Source: Sphingomonas sanguinis | Lineage (GTDB): Bacteria; Pseudomonadota; Alphaproteobacteria; Sphingomonadales; Sphingomonadaceae | Direction of reading: 5' to 3' | Assembly: GCF_001476905.1 (NCBI RefSeq) | Contig: NZ_LDTE01000029.1 | Span: forward strand, 1-64,000 | Length of the DNA: 64,000 nt | In this document: positions 48,323 through 57,575 of the stretch, piece by piece | How positions within the stretch are numbered: position 1 is the stretch's first letter | How the letters are laid out: every line of letters starts with the position of its first letter | The notes under the pieces: model-generated | The model's database searches: none | The model's input: only the letters and a program-made list of their open reading frames with translations | What the model was told of the DNA's origin: nothing | Program-made: the position numbers and the translations under genes

Positions 48323-48535
48323 ATGAGCCAGAACGGAACCGTCAAGTTTTTCAATGCCGACAAGGGTTATGGTTTCATCACGCCCGATACCGGCGGCGCG
48401 GATGCGTTCGTGCACGTTACCGCGGTCGAGCGGGCGGGCATGATCACGCTGCAGCAGAACCAGCGTATCGGCTATGACCTGGAACAGGATCGGCGCGGCA
48501 AGATGGCGGCGGTCAACTTGCAGACCGTCGACTGA
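48323..48535 (+). CDS. Cold-shock domain protein
   Basis: A 70-residue single cold-shock domain. RNP1 is KGYGFI and RNP2 is AFVHV, preceded by GTVKFFN. Such proteins bind single-stranded nucleic acid and melt mRNA structure in cold or stationary phase. ATG 48323 has GGAAGGAAG upstream. The 135-nt leader contains pyrimidine-rich and palindromic stretches that may fold as a thermosensor, but I cannot show that. Confidence 0.95.
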   Translation: MSQNGTVKFFNADKGYGFITPDTGGADAFVHVTAVERAGMITLQQNQRIGYDLEQDRRGKMAAVNLQTVD

Positions 48536-48605
48536 TCCCCGGGCGGGGACAGGCCGGGTCATCCGGCGGCTCCCCGCCACCCTTTGCCATTCTTGCGCGA
48601 AAGGC

Positions 48606-48821
48606 ATGACCATGCGTGACTCCGAACTCTTCCAGCAGCGCGCCAATGAGTGCCGCGACCAGGCCGCGACGACCGATCTCGCCAATGTGCGCGAGCGTTG
48701 CCTGCGCTCCGAGGCGGCCTGGGCGGCGATGGCGCAGCGGTCGCTGCGCACCGAGGCGGCTCGCGACGCCCGCGCGACGACCGACGCGCTCCGCCTGATG
48801 GAGACCGAACAGGCGGCCTGA
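48606..48821 (+). CDS. Small helical hypothetical protein
   Basis: A 71-residue protein, Ala/Arg/Glu-rich and probably two helices, with RANECRDQAATTDLANVRERC and several heptad-like Ala positions. Small proteins of this look, often with ECR near the N-terminus, are common next to stress genes in sphingomonads, but no function is known to me. ATG 48606 (or 48612) follows GAAAGG. It lies 70 nt after the cold-shock gene. Confidence 0.7.
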   Translation: MTMRDSELFQQRANECRDQAATTDLANVRERCLRSEAAWAAMAQRSLRTEAARDARATTDALRLMETEQAA

Positions 48822-48898
48822 CGCCGCTTCGTCCGTCACAGCCCTGTTGCCGCGCAACGCCTTCCCGTGCACAGACTGTGCAAAAGGAGGGGGATGCG

Positions 48899-50515
48899 AT
48901 GCGCTTGGCGATCATAGGGGCGATAGTGACGCTTGGGCTGGCGACGCCGCTGGCCGCGCAATCGACCGAGGTGCCGCACATCGTCACCCGGGCGGGGCGG
49001 CACGCCTTGCTGGTCGATGGGCAGCCGTTCCTGATGCTGGCTGCGCAGGTCAACAATTCCAGCAACTATGCCGCCGCGCTGCCGCAGGTCTGGCCGGTGC
49101 TGGACCGCATCCATGCCAACACGATCGAAATCCCCGTCGCCTGGCAACAGATCGAACCAGTCGAGGGGCAGTTCGATTTCACCTTTGTCCAGACCCTGCT
49201 CGATCAGGCGCGCGCGCGTGACAAGCGCGTGGTCCTGCTGTGGTTCGCCACCTGGAAGAATACCTCGCCCGGCTATACGCCCGATTGGGTAAAGCTCGAC
49301 AATCGCCGCTTCCCCCGGATGAAGACGCGCGAAGGCAAGGATCATTATGCGCTGACCCCGATGGCGCGGACCACGCTGGAGGCCGACAAGCGCGCCTTCG
49401 TACGGCTGATGACCTATCTGAAGGAGCATGATCCGCAGAACACGGTCATCATGGTCCAGCCCGAAAATGAAGTGGGCAGCTATCGCAACCCGCGCGACTA
49501 TTCGGCGGCGGCGCAGCGCCTGTTCGAGCAGCCCGTGCCCGAGGCACTGACCCGCAAGCTGGGCAAGCCGCGCGGCACCTGGACCATGGTGTTCGGCGCG
49601 CAGGCCGACCGCGCCTTCAACAGCTGGTACACCGCGCGCTACATCAACGAGATCGTCGAGGCGGGCAAGGCGGTGAAGCCCCTGCCCATGTACGTCAACG
49701 CGGCGCTGGCGGGGCCGTCCAACGTGCCCGATCCCGACGGCGTGGCGAGCGGCGGGCCGCAGCAGGACGTGCTCGACATCTGGAAGGTTGCCGCCCCCGC
49801 GATCGATGCCGAGGCCCCCGATATCTATGACCGGGCCAGCCGCAATGTCGGCCTGTATCTCGATGCCTATGCCCGGCCCGACAACCCGCTGCTGGTGCCG
49901 GAGATCGGCAATGGCCGTGAATTTGCGCGCTATTTCTACGAAGCGCTGGGGCACGGCGCGATCGGCTTTGCGCCGTTCGGCATGGATGACACCGGCTTCT
50001 TCAACTATCCGCTGGGGGCCAAGGCGCTGGACGACAGCACGCTCGATGCCTTTGCCGGGCCTTATGGCGCGGTGGCGGGGGTGATGCGCGACTGGGCCAA
50101 GGCGGCGTTCGAGCATCCGACCTGGGGCGCGGCCAAGCCCGATGACGGCGGCGACCGCGAGACGGTGCTGGGCGACTGGCGTATCCGCGCCGAGTTCGGC
50201 CAGTGGCAGTTCGGCGAGAAGAGCTGGACCTGGCTCAAGTCCGAACCCGCTCCTTGGAAGGCCGAGTCGGTCGGCGGCATGGCGGTGGTCCAGCTGTCGC
50301 GCGACGAATTCCTGATGGTCGGCGACCATGTCCGCACCCGCTTCGAGCCTGCGGTCCCCGATCCGAAGGCGATGATCGTTCGGATCGAGCAGGGGCATTT
50401 CACCGATGGCCGCTGGGTGATGGACCGCATCTGGAACGGGGACCAGACCGATTACGGCATCAACATCGTCGACCGGCCGGTCGTGCTGAAGGTGGTGATG
50501 GGCCGCTATCGCTGA
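48899..50515 (+). CDS. Exported glycoside hydrolase, GH35/GH42-like with DUF5597 domain
   Basis: A 538-residue protein with a signal peptide ending in LAAQ. The TIM-barrel domain has NTIEIPVAWQQIEPVEGQFD, the acid/base pair in MVQPENEVGSY and the probable nucleophile Glu in LLVPEIGNG, the arrangement of beta-galactosidase-type clan A enzymes. A C-terminal beta domain (about 390-538) corresponds to DUF5597. It likely hydrolyses beta-galactosides or related plant polysaccharide side chains in the periplasm. ATG 48899 has AGGAGG upstream. It converges with the sensor-kinase gene, overlapping by 10 nt. Confidence 0.9.
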   Translation: MRLAIIGAIVTLGLATPLAAQSTEVPHIVTRAGRHALLVDGQPFLMLAAQVNNSSNYAAALPQVWPVLDRIHANTIEIPVAWQQIEPVEGQFDFTFVQTLLDQARARDKRVVLLWFATWKNTSPGYTPDWVKLDNRRFPRMKTREGKDHYALTPMARTTLEADKRAFVRLMTYLKEHDPQNTVIMVQPENEVGSYRNPRDYSAAAQRLFEQPVPEALTRKLGKPRGTWTMVFGAQADRAFNSWYTARYINEIVEAGKAVKPLPMYVNAALAGPSNVPDPDGVASGGPQQDVLDIWKVAAPAIDAEAPDIYDRASRNVGLYLDAYARPDNPLLVPEIGNGREFARYFYEALGHGAIGFAPFGMDDTGFFNYPLGAKALDDSTLDAFAGPYGAVAGVMRDWAKAAFEHPTWGAAKPDDGGDRETVLGDWRIRAEFGQWQFGEKSWTWLKSEPAPWKAESVGGMAVVQLSRDEFLMVGDHVRTRFEPAVPDPKAMIVRIEQGHFTDGRWVMDRIWNGDQTDYGINIVDRPVVLKVVMGRYR

Positions 50516-52089
50516 GGCGCGGGCAGGGTGAGACGCATGGTCGTCCCCTGTTCGACATCGGCGAGTTCCAGCGTTCCGTCCGCCCCGGCGAGCAGCGCGC
50601 GGGCGATCGACAGGCCCAGTCCTGTGCCGCCGCTCGTCCGGCGCGAGGTGAAGAAGGGCTCGAAGATCCGGTCCCGGTCGCCGGGCGGAATGCCGCCGCC
50701 ATTATCGATCACGTCGATGACGACGCGATCCGCCGCCTCGACTCGGATGGTGATCGTATCGGCCCCGGCTTGACCGGCATTTTCGATCAGGGTCGTCAGG
50801 ATCGCTTCCAGCGTCTCCGGGGTTATTAAGGCCAGGACCTTGGGGGGATCGGCTTCGACCGGGATTGCCACACCCTGTCGCCGGTGTGCATCGGCGAGTT
50901 TCAGCGCGACGCCGACGACATCGCTCTCGCCCTCCGTTGCTACCGCCATGTCCGCGCGCGCCAGATCGAGCAGACGCGAGACGAGCAAGGTCAGCCGCCC
51001 GGCATCGGCATTCGCATTGGCCAGGAAGCGGCGACGCTCGGCATCGGACATGGTGGCACCGTGATCCTGCAACAGCTCGATCGCGCCACGAATGCCCGTC
51101 AGTGGCGTCTTGAATTCATGGCTGACCGCATGGGCGAAGTTGCGCAGGTAGAGCGAGCGGGCCTCGATCGCCTCGGCCATGGCGGCGAAGTCGCGGTAGA
51201 GGTCCTGGATCTCGGTCGCCGCCGTGGCGGGTATCGCGGGCACGGTGCCGCGCCCCGCCGCCACGTCGCGCGCGGCGTCCTGCAACTCCTCGATCGGCCG
51301 CGCGATGCCGCGCGACAACAGGCCCGAGAGCAGGATCAGCGTACCCAGGATCGCAGCCACGCCGATGACGATCTTTCCCCAGTCCTGATAGAGCCCGACG
51401 AACAGTGACCGCGCCGATCGCGATAGCAGCAGGACGCCGACCACCCGTCCGTCGACCAGGATCGGTCGCGCATAATGGACCCGAGTGGCGGCGGCGCGCG
51501 AAAGCCAGTCGAAGCGGAAGATCGCCCGGTAGCTCGCATTGCGGCGCAGAACGGTACGGGGCAGACCCGCCAGCGCGGCGGCGACTTCGGGCAGCGCGGC
51601 ATAGCTTCCCTGTGCGGCTGATCCAGTAACGATCCTCCCGTCCCGGTCGAGCAGGATGATCGAGGCGAGGGTCGCCTGGCGGGTGACGGCCAAGACCGGC
51701 GACAGGCGCGTGGCGGCGGCTCGCGCATCCGGGCTCGGCGCGCCAGCAGCTTGGGGCAGGGGCCGTTCGGGCAGGATCGGCGTCGCGCTCAGGTCGACGG
51801 CGGTGGCGACTGCGCCGCCATAGGGGCCGCTCGTCTCGGCGGCGAAGCGGATGACGGGGCGTCCCGGCGGCGCGGCGGGCCACAAGGCGGCGGCGCTGGC
51901 GGCGAGTGCGGCACCTTGCGCCTCCAGCTCCGCCTCGGTCTGGCGGACCAGCGTGTTCTCATAGACCCGCAAGGCCACCGCGCCGACACCGGGCAGCGCG
52001 GCGACCAGAAAGAAGCTGGCGAACAGATAGGTACGAAGCGACAGGCGCGGCCAGTGGCGCTTGGCCCAGGCCTTTAGCCGCGCGATCAC
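50506..52089 (-). CDS. Two-component sensor histidine kinase (CreC-like)
   Basis: A 527-residue inner-membrane kinase. Two transmembrane helices (about 18-38 and 260-285) bracket a periplasmic sensor domain. A HAMP domain follows, then HisKA with phospho-acceptor in VSHEFKTPLTGIRG and HATPase motifs LIENAGQAG, DNGGGIPPGD and GTGLGLSIARAL. GTG 52089 overlaps the regulator stop (GTGA). The arrangement with an OmpR regulator and a membrane protein recalls CreBC, but the third gene is DUF4173, not CreD. The signal is unknown. Confidence 0.93.
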   Translation of the reverse strand: MIARLKAWAKRHWPRLSLRTYLFASFFLVAALPGVGAVALRVYENTLVRQTEAELEAQGAALAASAAALWPAAPPGRPVIRFAAETSGPYGGAVATAVDLSATPILPERPLPQAAGAPSPDARAAATRLSPVLAVTRQATLASIILLDRDGRIVTGSAAQGSYAALPEVAAALAGLPRTVLRRNASYRAIFRFDWLSRAAATRVHYARPILVDGRVVGVLLLSRSARSLFVGLYQDWGKIVIGVAAILGTLILLSGLLSRGIARPIEELQDAARDVAAGRGTVPAIPATAATEIQDLYRDFAAMAEAIEARSLYLRNFAHAVSHEFKTPLTGIRGAIELLQDHGATMSDAERRRFLANANADAGRLTLLVSRLLDLARADMAVATEGESDVVGVALKLADAHRRQGVAIPVEADPPKVLALITPETLEAILTTLIENAGQAGADTITIRVEAADRVVIDVIDNGGGIPPGDRDRIFEPFFTSRRTSGGTGLGLSIARALLAGADGTLELADVEQGTTMRLTLPAPQR

Positions 52090-52808
52090 GCCGCCCCGCC
52101 GCTGCACGCTCCCAGCCGGTATCCGATCCCGGCGCGCGTCTCGATCAGGTCGGTGCCGCCGCGCTCGGCGAATTTGGCGCGAAGGTTGCGGATATGGCTG
52201 TCGATCGTCCGGTCGGTCACGGCAAAACCGGGACCGTGCAGCCGGTCGATGATCGCCTCGCGGCTGAACACCTTGGCGGGCATGACGGCGAGCGTGCGCA
52301 GGATCGAGAATTCGGTGACGGTCAGCGGCACCTCCGCCCCCGCCCAGCGCGCCTGCCACCCTTCGACATCCAGGGCCAGGCGGCCATGGTGGATGACCGC
52401 GCCCGCCGTCTCCACCTGCGGCGGATGGGCATGGGTGCGGCGCAGGATCGCCATGACCCGCGCCACCACCTCGCGCGGGGAAAAGGGTTTGACGACATAA
52501 TCGTCCGCTCCCAGCTCGATCCCCAATACCCGGTCGATCTCGTCATCGCGCGAGGACAGGAACAGGATCGGCGTCTCGCCACCCGCCCGCAGCCGCCGAC
52601 AAACCTCCAGCCCGTCCATGCGCGGCATGTTGATGTCGAGCACCACGAGGTCGGGCGCGTGCCGCGCCACCTCGGCCAGCGCCGCTTCGCCGTCCGCTGC
52701 CTCGATCGTGTCGAGCCCCGCCTTGCCGAGCGCGAAGACCAGCAGCTGGCGAATATTGGGATCGTCATCGGCGACCAGGATCGTGCGGGGCATGGGGCAT
52801 AGGATCAT
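52086..52808 (-). CDS. OmpR family response regulator
   Basis: A 240-residue regulator. The receiver has DDDPN near the N-terminus, the acceptor Asp in LVVLDINMPRMDG and the conserved Lys in VVKPFSP. The C-terminal winged helix is of the OmpR/PhoB type (VTEFSILRTLAVMPAKVFSRE, HIRNLRAKF, TRAGIGYRL). ATG 52808 overlaps the DUF4173 stop (ATGA); ATG 52793 is an alternative. It is the middle gene of a three-gene operon with the kinase downstream. Confidence 0.95.
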   Translation of the reverse strand: MILCPMPRTILVADDDPNIRQLLVFALGKAGLDTIEAADGEAALAEVARHAPDLVVLDINMPRMDGLEVCRRLRAGGETPILFLSSRDDEIDRVLGIELGADDYVVKPFSPREVVARVMAILRRTHAHPPQVETAGAVIHHGRLALDVEGWQARWAGAEVPLTVTEFSILRTLAVMPAKVFSREAIIDRLHGPGFAVTDRTIDSHIRNLRAKFAERGGTDLIETRAGIGYRLGACSGGAA

Positions 52809-54310
52809 GACTGGTGCGGCTTCGTCAACGCGGGGGCCGAGGCCTGCGTCCGATAGGGCTCACCGCAGAAATGGGGTTTGGCGGCGGGCTTGCGCTGTCC
52901 GACCAGGGCTTCGGCCGCGGACAGGCGGCGGGCATTGCGCCAGCTCCAGCGACGCCAGTCAGCCCGGTCGCGGCGCATATCGGCCATCACATCGCCGATG
53001 ATGTTGCGGGCCCGATAGCGAAGGACCGGCCCGGATGCGCGCCGTTCGACCTCGATCAGCGGCAGCACCGCGGACGAGCCCAGGCTCTCGAAATAGCACA
53101 GGTCGATATCCGCCGCGCTTTTGGCATGGGCCACGTTCCAGCGGGCCGCGATCTCTCCCAGGTCGCTGGCGCATCCGGCGGTCAGCACGGCCCCGGCCGC
53201 CAGCGCATTGGCGTTGATCAGCCACCGGACCGAACGCCCGCGCAGCATCCGCCAGACGATCAGCACCAGTCCCAGCGCGACCAAGCCCATCCAGGCGAGC
53301 GCGGCGATCCGCCATCCGCTGAGCCCGAAGACCGCGATATAATCGACCGTGCGCAGGATGCTGGAGGCGACGAGGAGCACGTTCTGCGCGACCCACAGGA
53401 CGATCAGCCGCCGCACCAGCCGATCCCCGGATCGTCCGGCCAGCAGCACGAACCCGCCCGCCAGCAGCGCGGTCACGATCAGCGGATAGGCCCCGCGATG
53501 CGCATAATCGGCCAGCGTCACGCCCTGCGGCAACGGCGCGCCGCTCCACAGAAAGGCGAGATCGAGTGCGTTCTGGCCTGCAAAGATCAGGTTGAACGTC
53601 AGCAGCGATAATATCAGCGTGTGGCGACCGATTGAGGGAAGGGGGCCCTTGCCGGGCGTCGCCATGAAGCCCTGCGGTAACAAGGTCCTGCGTGGGCGCA
53701 GGCTGGACCAGATCATCACGAGAAAGAATAGCGAGAACAGCGTTCTATAAATGATGTCTGACAGGTCGGGAAAGCGGATCGCGGCAAAGGCCCGTTCGAT
53801 CACCGGATTGGCCTGGGCGAACAGGGTCAGGAACAGCGCGCTGCCCAGTACCGGCAGGACCAGCATGGTCGCCACCGCGACCATGCGCCGTCCCGGTCGG
53901 CGGCGACGGGCTCGGGCGAGCCGCCCCGCGTCGCGCAGTGGTACCACCATGCTGCCAAAGCCATGGATGACGAGCCGCCCGGCCCAGCGAAGCGCATCGT
54001 CGAACCGGCGTAGCGGCAACAGCGTCGCCATGCCGATCGACGCACCGAACAACAGCCATTTGAGCGGCCCCGGATCATCGACCATCATCACGCCGAATAG
54101 CGTCGCGATCGCCACCGCGACGCGCGCGGGGCGGCTGGCGCGGACATCGGCGCGCGTCAGGAGGAGCACGATGGTCCAGGCGAGGGCAAAGCCGCCCAGC
54201 GTCCAGCCGGCCTCCTGCCCATAGAAGAGAAACTGCGCCAGCCCGACCAGCACGAAGGTGCCGAGCAGCTTGGTGTGGAAGCTATGGTGTATGGATGTGG
54301 TGATGGTCAT
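52805..54310 (-). CDS. DUF4173 polytopic membrane protein
   Basis: A 501-residue integral membrane protein with about 10-11 hydrophobic segments and a C-terminal soluble region rich in Arg/Trp (about 400-501). The central region has PVIERAFAAIRFPDLSDI and the family-like stretch RTVDYIAVFGLSGWRIAAL. The function of DUF4173 is unknown. It is first in the operon with the response regulator and kinase, so it may be the sensed process or a sensory partner. ATG 54310 begins a short polar leader before the first helix; the longer reading to 54541 runs into the divergent promoter region. Confidence 0.88.
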   Translation of the reverse strand: MTITTSIHHSFHTKLLGTFVLVGLAQFLFYGQEAGWTLGGFALAWTIVLLLTRADVRASRPARVAVAIATLFGVMMVDDPGPLKWLLFGASIGMATLLPLRRFDDALRWAGRLVIHGFGSMVVPLRDAGRLARARRRRPGRRMVAVATMLVLPVLGSALFLTLFAQANPVIERAFAAIRFPDLSDIIYRTLFSLFFLVMIWSSLRPRRTLLPQGFMATPGKGPLPSIGRHTLILSLLTFNLIFAGQNALDLAFLWSGAPLPQGVTLADYAHRGAYPLIVTALLAGGFVLLAGRSGDRLVRRLIVLWVAQNVLLVASSILRTVDYIAVFGLSGWRIAALAWMGLVALGLVLIVWRMLRGRSVRWLINANALAAGAVLTAGCASDLGEIAARWNVAHAKSAADIDLCYFESLGSSAVLPLIEVERRASGPVLRYRARNIIGDVMADMRRDRADWRRWSWRNARRLSAAEALVGQRKPAAKPHFCGEPYRTQASAPALTKPHQS

Positions 54311-54491
54311 GCCGAACTCCCTGATGGGGCGGCTATGGGCCGCCGGGGTCCAGATCGACTGGTGTGGGGGCTGGTGATCCGGCGCGCTTTCGGTGCAGAA
54401 ACCGTGCAGATAGGGCGGGCGGCTTTTCGCCTTGCATCGCAGGATCAGGGGCTTAGCCTTGGCAATCACGTCATAATTGCCGGGATCGTCC

Positions 54492-56297
54492 ATGCAGCGT
54501 CGCCAGTTTCTCGCCTCCGCCAGCCTTGCCGCCGTCTCCACCGCTTGGCCGGGTCTGGCCCGCGCGGCGACCGGTTCGCGCGATGCGGAGCTGCGGGCGA
54601 TGCTCGACCGCTTCTTCTATGCGCGGCTGGAGGACAGTCCCGAACAGGCCACCTCGCTGGGGCTGGATACGGGGCCGCGCGCGCACCTGAAGAGCAGGCT
54701 CGGCGATGTGTCGCGAGCAGGCGAGGCCCGCCAATATGCCCGGGCGCGGCAGGAGCTGGCGGCGCTGCGGACCATCCCGCGCGCTTCGCTGGGGGAGGCG
54801 GCGCGGCTCGATTACGATATCGTCGGCTATGGGCTCGACCAGGTGATCGCGGGCGAGCGGTTCGCCTATGGGACCAGCGCGGGGCAATATGCGCCTTATG
54901 TGCTCAGCCAGTTGTCGGGGGCCTATCGCGATGTCCCCGATTTTCTGTCGAGCCAGCATCAGGTGACGAACGCGGCCGACGCCGACGCCTATGTCGCGCG
55001 GGTCGAGGCGTTGGCGACCGCGGTCGATGCGGACACCGAGCGTCAGCGGCAGGATGCCGCCAAGGGCGTGTTCGCACCCGATTATATCCTCGACACCACG
55101 CTGAAGCAGCTGGCGGCGGTTCGCGACAAGGCGCCCGAAGCGACCGGGCCCGCCACCGACCTCGCCGCCAAGCTGAAGGCGGCGAACCTGCCGCCCGAGC
55201 GGGCGCAGGCCGTCGCCCGGTTGATGGCGGACAAGGTCTTCCCCGCGCTCGACCGGCAACGGGCGCTCGTCACCGAGTTGCGCGGCCGGGCTGTGCATGA
55301 CGCGGGCGTGTGGCGGCTGCCCGATGGCGAGGCCTATTACACCGCCGCCGCGGCCGCCGCGACGACCACCCAGATGTCGGGCGACGACATCCATCGGCTG
55401 GGCCTGGCGCAGGTGGCGGAGATCGGCGCACGGATCGATGCCATCCTGAAGGCGCAGGGCATGGGGCAGGGCAGCGTCGGCGAGCGGCTGGTCGCGCTCA
55501 ACAAGCGCCCGGACCAGCTGTATCCCAACACCGATGCCGGTCGCGAGGCGCTGCTCGAGCAGTTGCGCGCGCAGGTCGCGGCGATGACCCGCCGCCTGCC
55601 CGAACAGTTCGCGGTGCTGCCCAAGGCTCCGGTCGAAATCCGTCGCGTGCCGGAGGCGATCCAGGCGGGTGCACCGGGCGGTTATTACCAGTCCGCCTCG
55701 CTCGACGGCTCGCGGCCCGCCATCTACTTCATCAATCTGCGCGATACGTTCGACCGACCCAAATTCGGGTTGGCGACGCTGACCTATCACGAGGCGGTGC
55801 CGGGCCACCACCTGCAGGTCATGTCGGCGCTGGAAAGCAACGACATTCCGTTGATCCGCCGGGGTGTCTACTATTCGGGCCATTCGGAAGGGTGGGCGCT
55901 CTATTCCGAGCAGCTGGCCGACGAGATGGGCCTGTATGAGGGCAATCCGCTCGGCCAGGTCGGCTATCTGCAATCGCTGCTCTTCCGCGCGACGCGGCTG
56001 GTGGTCGATTCCGGGATGCACGCCAAGCGCTGGAGCCGCGAAAAGGCAACCGACTATTTCATCGCCACCACCGGCATCGCGCGCGGTCGCAGCCAAGGGG
56101 AGATTGACCGCTATACCGTCTGGCCGGGACAGGCGTGCAGCTACAAGATCGGTCACACCGTCTGGACCCGCCTGCGTGACGAAGCGAAGGCCAAGGCGGG
56201 CGCGAAATGGGACCCCAAGGCATTCCACCGCGTCCTGACGCTGGGCGCAATGCCGCTCGACGTGCTGGAGCGGGTGGTGCGCGAGCGGATGGCGTAA
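54492..56297 (+). CDS. DUF885 family exported protein (probable metallopeptidase-like)
   Basis: A 601-residue protein with a Tat-like N-terminus (MQRRQFLAS then a hydrophobic run ending ARAA). The DUF885 domain covers the rest; its signature LTYHEAVPGHHLQ supplies HExxxGHH, consistent with a zinc peptidase-like fold. A second block LYSEQLADEMGLYE and the C-terminal GQACSYKIGH are also family hallmarks. Substrate is unknown. ATG 54492 is preferred to the TTG at 54477. It diverges from the DUF4173 operon. Confidence 0.9.
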   Translation: MQRRQFLASASLAAVSTAWPGLARAATGSRDAELRAMLDRFFYARLEDSPEQATSLGLDTGPRAHLKSRLGDVSRAGEARQYARARQELAALRTIPRASLGEAARLDYDIVGYGLDQVIAGERFAYGTSAGQYAPYVLSQLSGAYRDVPDFLSSQHQVTNAADADAYVARVEALATAVDADTERQRQDAAKGVFAPDYILDTTLKQLAAVRDKAPEATGPATDLAAKLKAANLPPERAQAVARLMADKVFPALDRQRALVTELRGRAVHDAGVWRLPDGEAYYTAAAAAATTTQMSGDDIHRLGLAQVAEIGARIDAILKAQGMGQGSVGERLVALNKRPDQLYPNTDAGREALLEQLRAQVAAMTRRLPEQFAVLPKAPVEIRRVPEAIQAGAPGGYYQSASLDGSRPAIYFINLRDTFDRPKFGLATLTYHEAVPGHHLQVMSALESNDIPLIRRGVYYSGHSEGWALYSEQLADEMGLYEGNPLGQVGYLQSLLFRATRLVVDSGMHAKRWSREKATDYFIATTGIARGRSQGEIDRYTVWPGQACSYKIGHTVWTRLRDEAKAKAGAKWDPKAFHRVLTLGAMPLDVLERVVRERMA

Positions 56298-56397
56298 GCC
56301 CTCCCTTGCTCCGCTTGCAGGGTATGAGTGGAAGGGGGCCTCAGGCTTGGCCAATAGCGGTCCGTGCGGATAGGGTCGGCGGTGGAGGAAGAAGTCT

Positions 56398-56991
56398 ATG
56401 AAGCTTTCACGTCGTCTGTCCGCTCTAGCGATGCTTGGCCTGGCGGTTGCGCTATCGCCGAGTGGCGCCAGCGCCGCCGATAAGGACACCCTGCCGCGCA
56501 AAGTCGGCGATTGGACGCTGGCGATCAGCGAGGATGGCGACGGGTGTTTCCTGACGCGCATCTATGACCGGCCTGGCGACACGACGCTGCTGCTCGGGCT
56601 GGACCGCGACGGGTCGAACCATCTGACCGTGCTGAACGCCAATTGGTCGATCAAGCCGAAGGAGCGGCTGGCCTTGGACTTCCGGCTGACGAGCGGCGGC
56701 TATCCCAAACATTTCGCTGTCGGGCTGGCCGCGGACGGCAAGCAGGGCTTCGTCACCAGCTTCGAGCGTGCCTTCCCGACCTATCTCGCCAAGTCTCAGC
56801 GGCTGGACATCGCGCGGGGTGATGTGCCGGTCGAACGCCTGTCGCTTGGCGGAAGCGGGGCCGCGATCGCCGCGCTGCGCGACTGTGTGTCGGCCCGAAA
56901 GGTCGTTCCCGCCAAGGCGTCGCGTGACCAGGACGGTGCCGATGGCATTCCGCGCGATCCCTTTGCGAAACGCGTGTCACGAAAGCGTTAG
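56398..56991 (+). CDS. Exported hypothetical protein
   Basis: A 197-residue protein with a clear signal peptide (cleavage after GASA near residue 26). The mature part has one Cys early (DGCFL) and one late (LRDCVSA), possibly a disulfide. It is beta-rich with DTTLLLGLDRDGSNHL and ends in a basic tail. The family is not recognised. GC3 is normal for the genome. It is monocistronic, 166 nt before the lipoprotein gene. Confidence 0.8.
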   Translation: MKLSRRLSALAMLGLAVALSPSGASAADKDTLPRKVGDWTLAISEDGDGCFLTRIYDRPGDTTLLLGLDRDGSNHLTVLNANWSIKPKERLALDFRLTSGGYPKHFAVGLAADGKQGFVTSFERAFPTYLAKSQRLDIARGDVPVERLSLGGSGAAIAALRDCVSARKVVPAKASRDQDGADGIPRDPFAKRVSRKR

Positions 56992-57157
56992 ATTCTGAAC
57001 GCGGACTTAACAAAATCGTGAAATCTCCAAGTGTTCGTAAGTATTCGCTCGTCAACGCTTGGTCGAAAAACCGGCACGGTCGAACACAATCGGGATTGTC
57101 GAACTTTTCGCACTCGGCTTCGTTGTTGCGGTTGGTTAACGACTGAAAGAAGTGTTT

Positions 57158-57469
57158 ATGTCTGCTTTTGCATCTAAATCCCTGCTCGCCATGGTGACCT
57201 TGGCCGGTGCCGTCAGTCTTGGTGGTTGCGCCACGAAGTCCTTCGTGCGCGAGCAGATCGCTCCCGTGAGCCAGCGCGTCGACACGCTCGAACAGCGGCT
57301 CCAGCAGACCGACGGCACCGCCAAGCAGGCGCTGGCCGAGGCGCAGGCGGCATCGGGCCAGTCCCAGGCCAATGGCCAGCGGCTGGATCAGCTGACCGGT
57401 CGCGTCGATGGCGTCGAACAGCGCCTGACCGTGCAGGAACAGAAGCCCGCGCGTCGCCCCCGCCATTGA
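57158..57469 (+). CDS. Small coiled-coil lipoprotein
   Basis: A 103-residue precursor. The signal peptide ends in the lipobox SLGGC, giving a mature protein of about 80 residues that is mostly heptad coiled coil (VSQRVDTLEQRLQQTDGTAKQ, then GRVDGVEQRLTVQEQ) and ends in a basic RRPRH. It resembles Lpp-like or alanine-zipper lipoproteins that tether or space the outer membrane from peptidoglycan, though it lacks a C-terminal Lys for direct murein linkage. ATG 57158 is chosen; GTG 57152 is in frame. A terminator follows. Confidence 0.88.
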   Translation: MSAFASKSLLAMVTLAGAVSLGGCATKSFVREQIAPVSQRVDTLEQRLQQTDGTAKQALAEAQAASGQSQANGQRLDQLTGRVDGVEQRLTVQEQKPARRPRH

Positions 57470-57517
57470 TCGCAGCATTGATCCTGTCGGTCCTGCGATA
57501 GACTGATAAAATACCGT

Positions 57518-57560
57518 GCCGGTCTTTCCCCTTCATTGGGGAAGGACCGGCCTTTTGCTT
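57518..57560 (+). terminator. Rho-independent terminator of the lipoprotein gene
   Basis: GCCGGTCTTTCCCC (57518-57531) pairs with GGGGAAGGACCGGC (57538-57551), 14 bp with one G-U, followed by CTTTTGCTT. Confidence 0.9.
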
Positions 57561-57575
57561 GAGTATGATGCTCCG

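Noticed and set aside
47819..48751. Leftward 310-codon frame across the cold-shock gene
   Set aside because: Overlaps the certain cold-shock gene antisense; composition is not protein-like.
54471..56561. Leftward frame of 696 codons opposite the DUF885 gene
   Set aside because: Antisense shadow; the plus strand has the HExxxGHH signature and a signal peptide.
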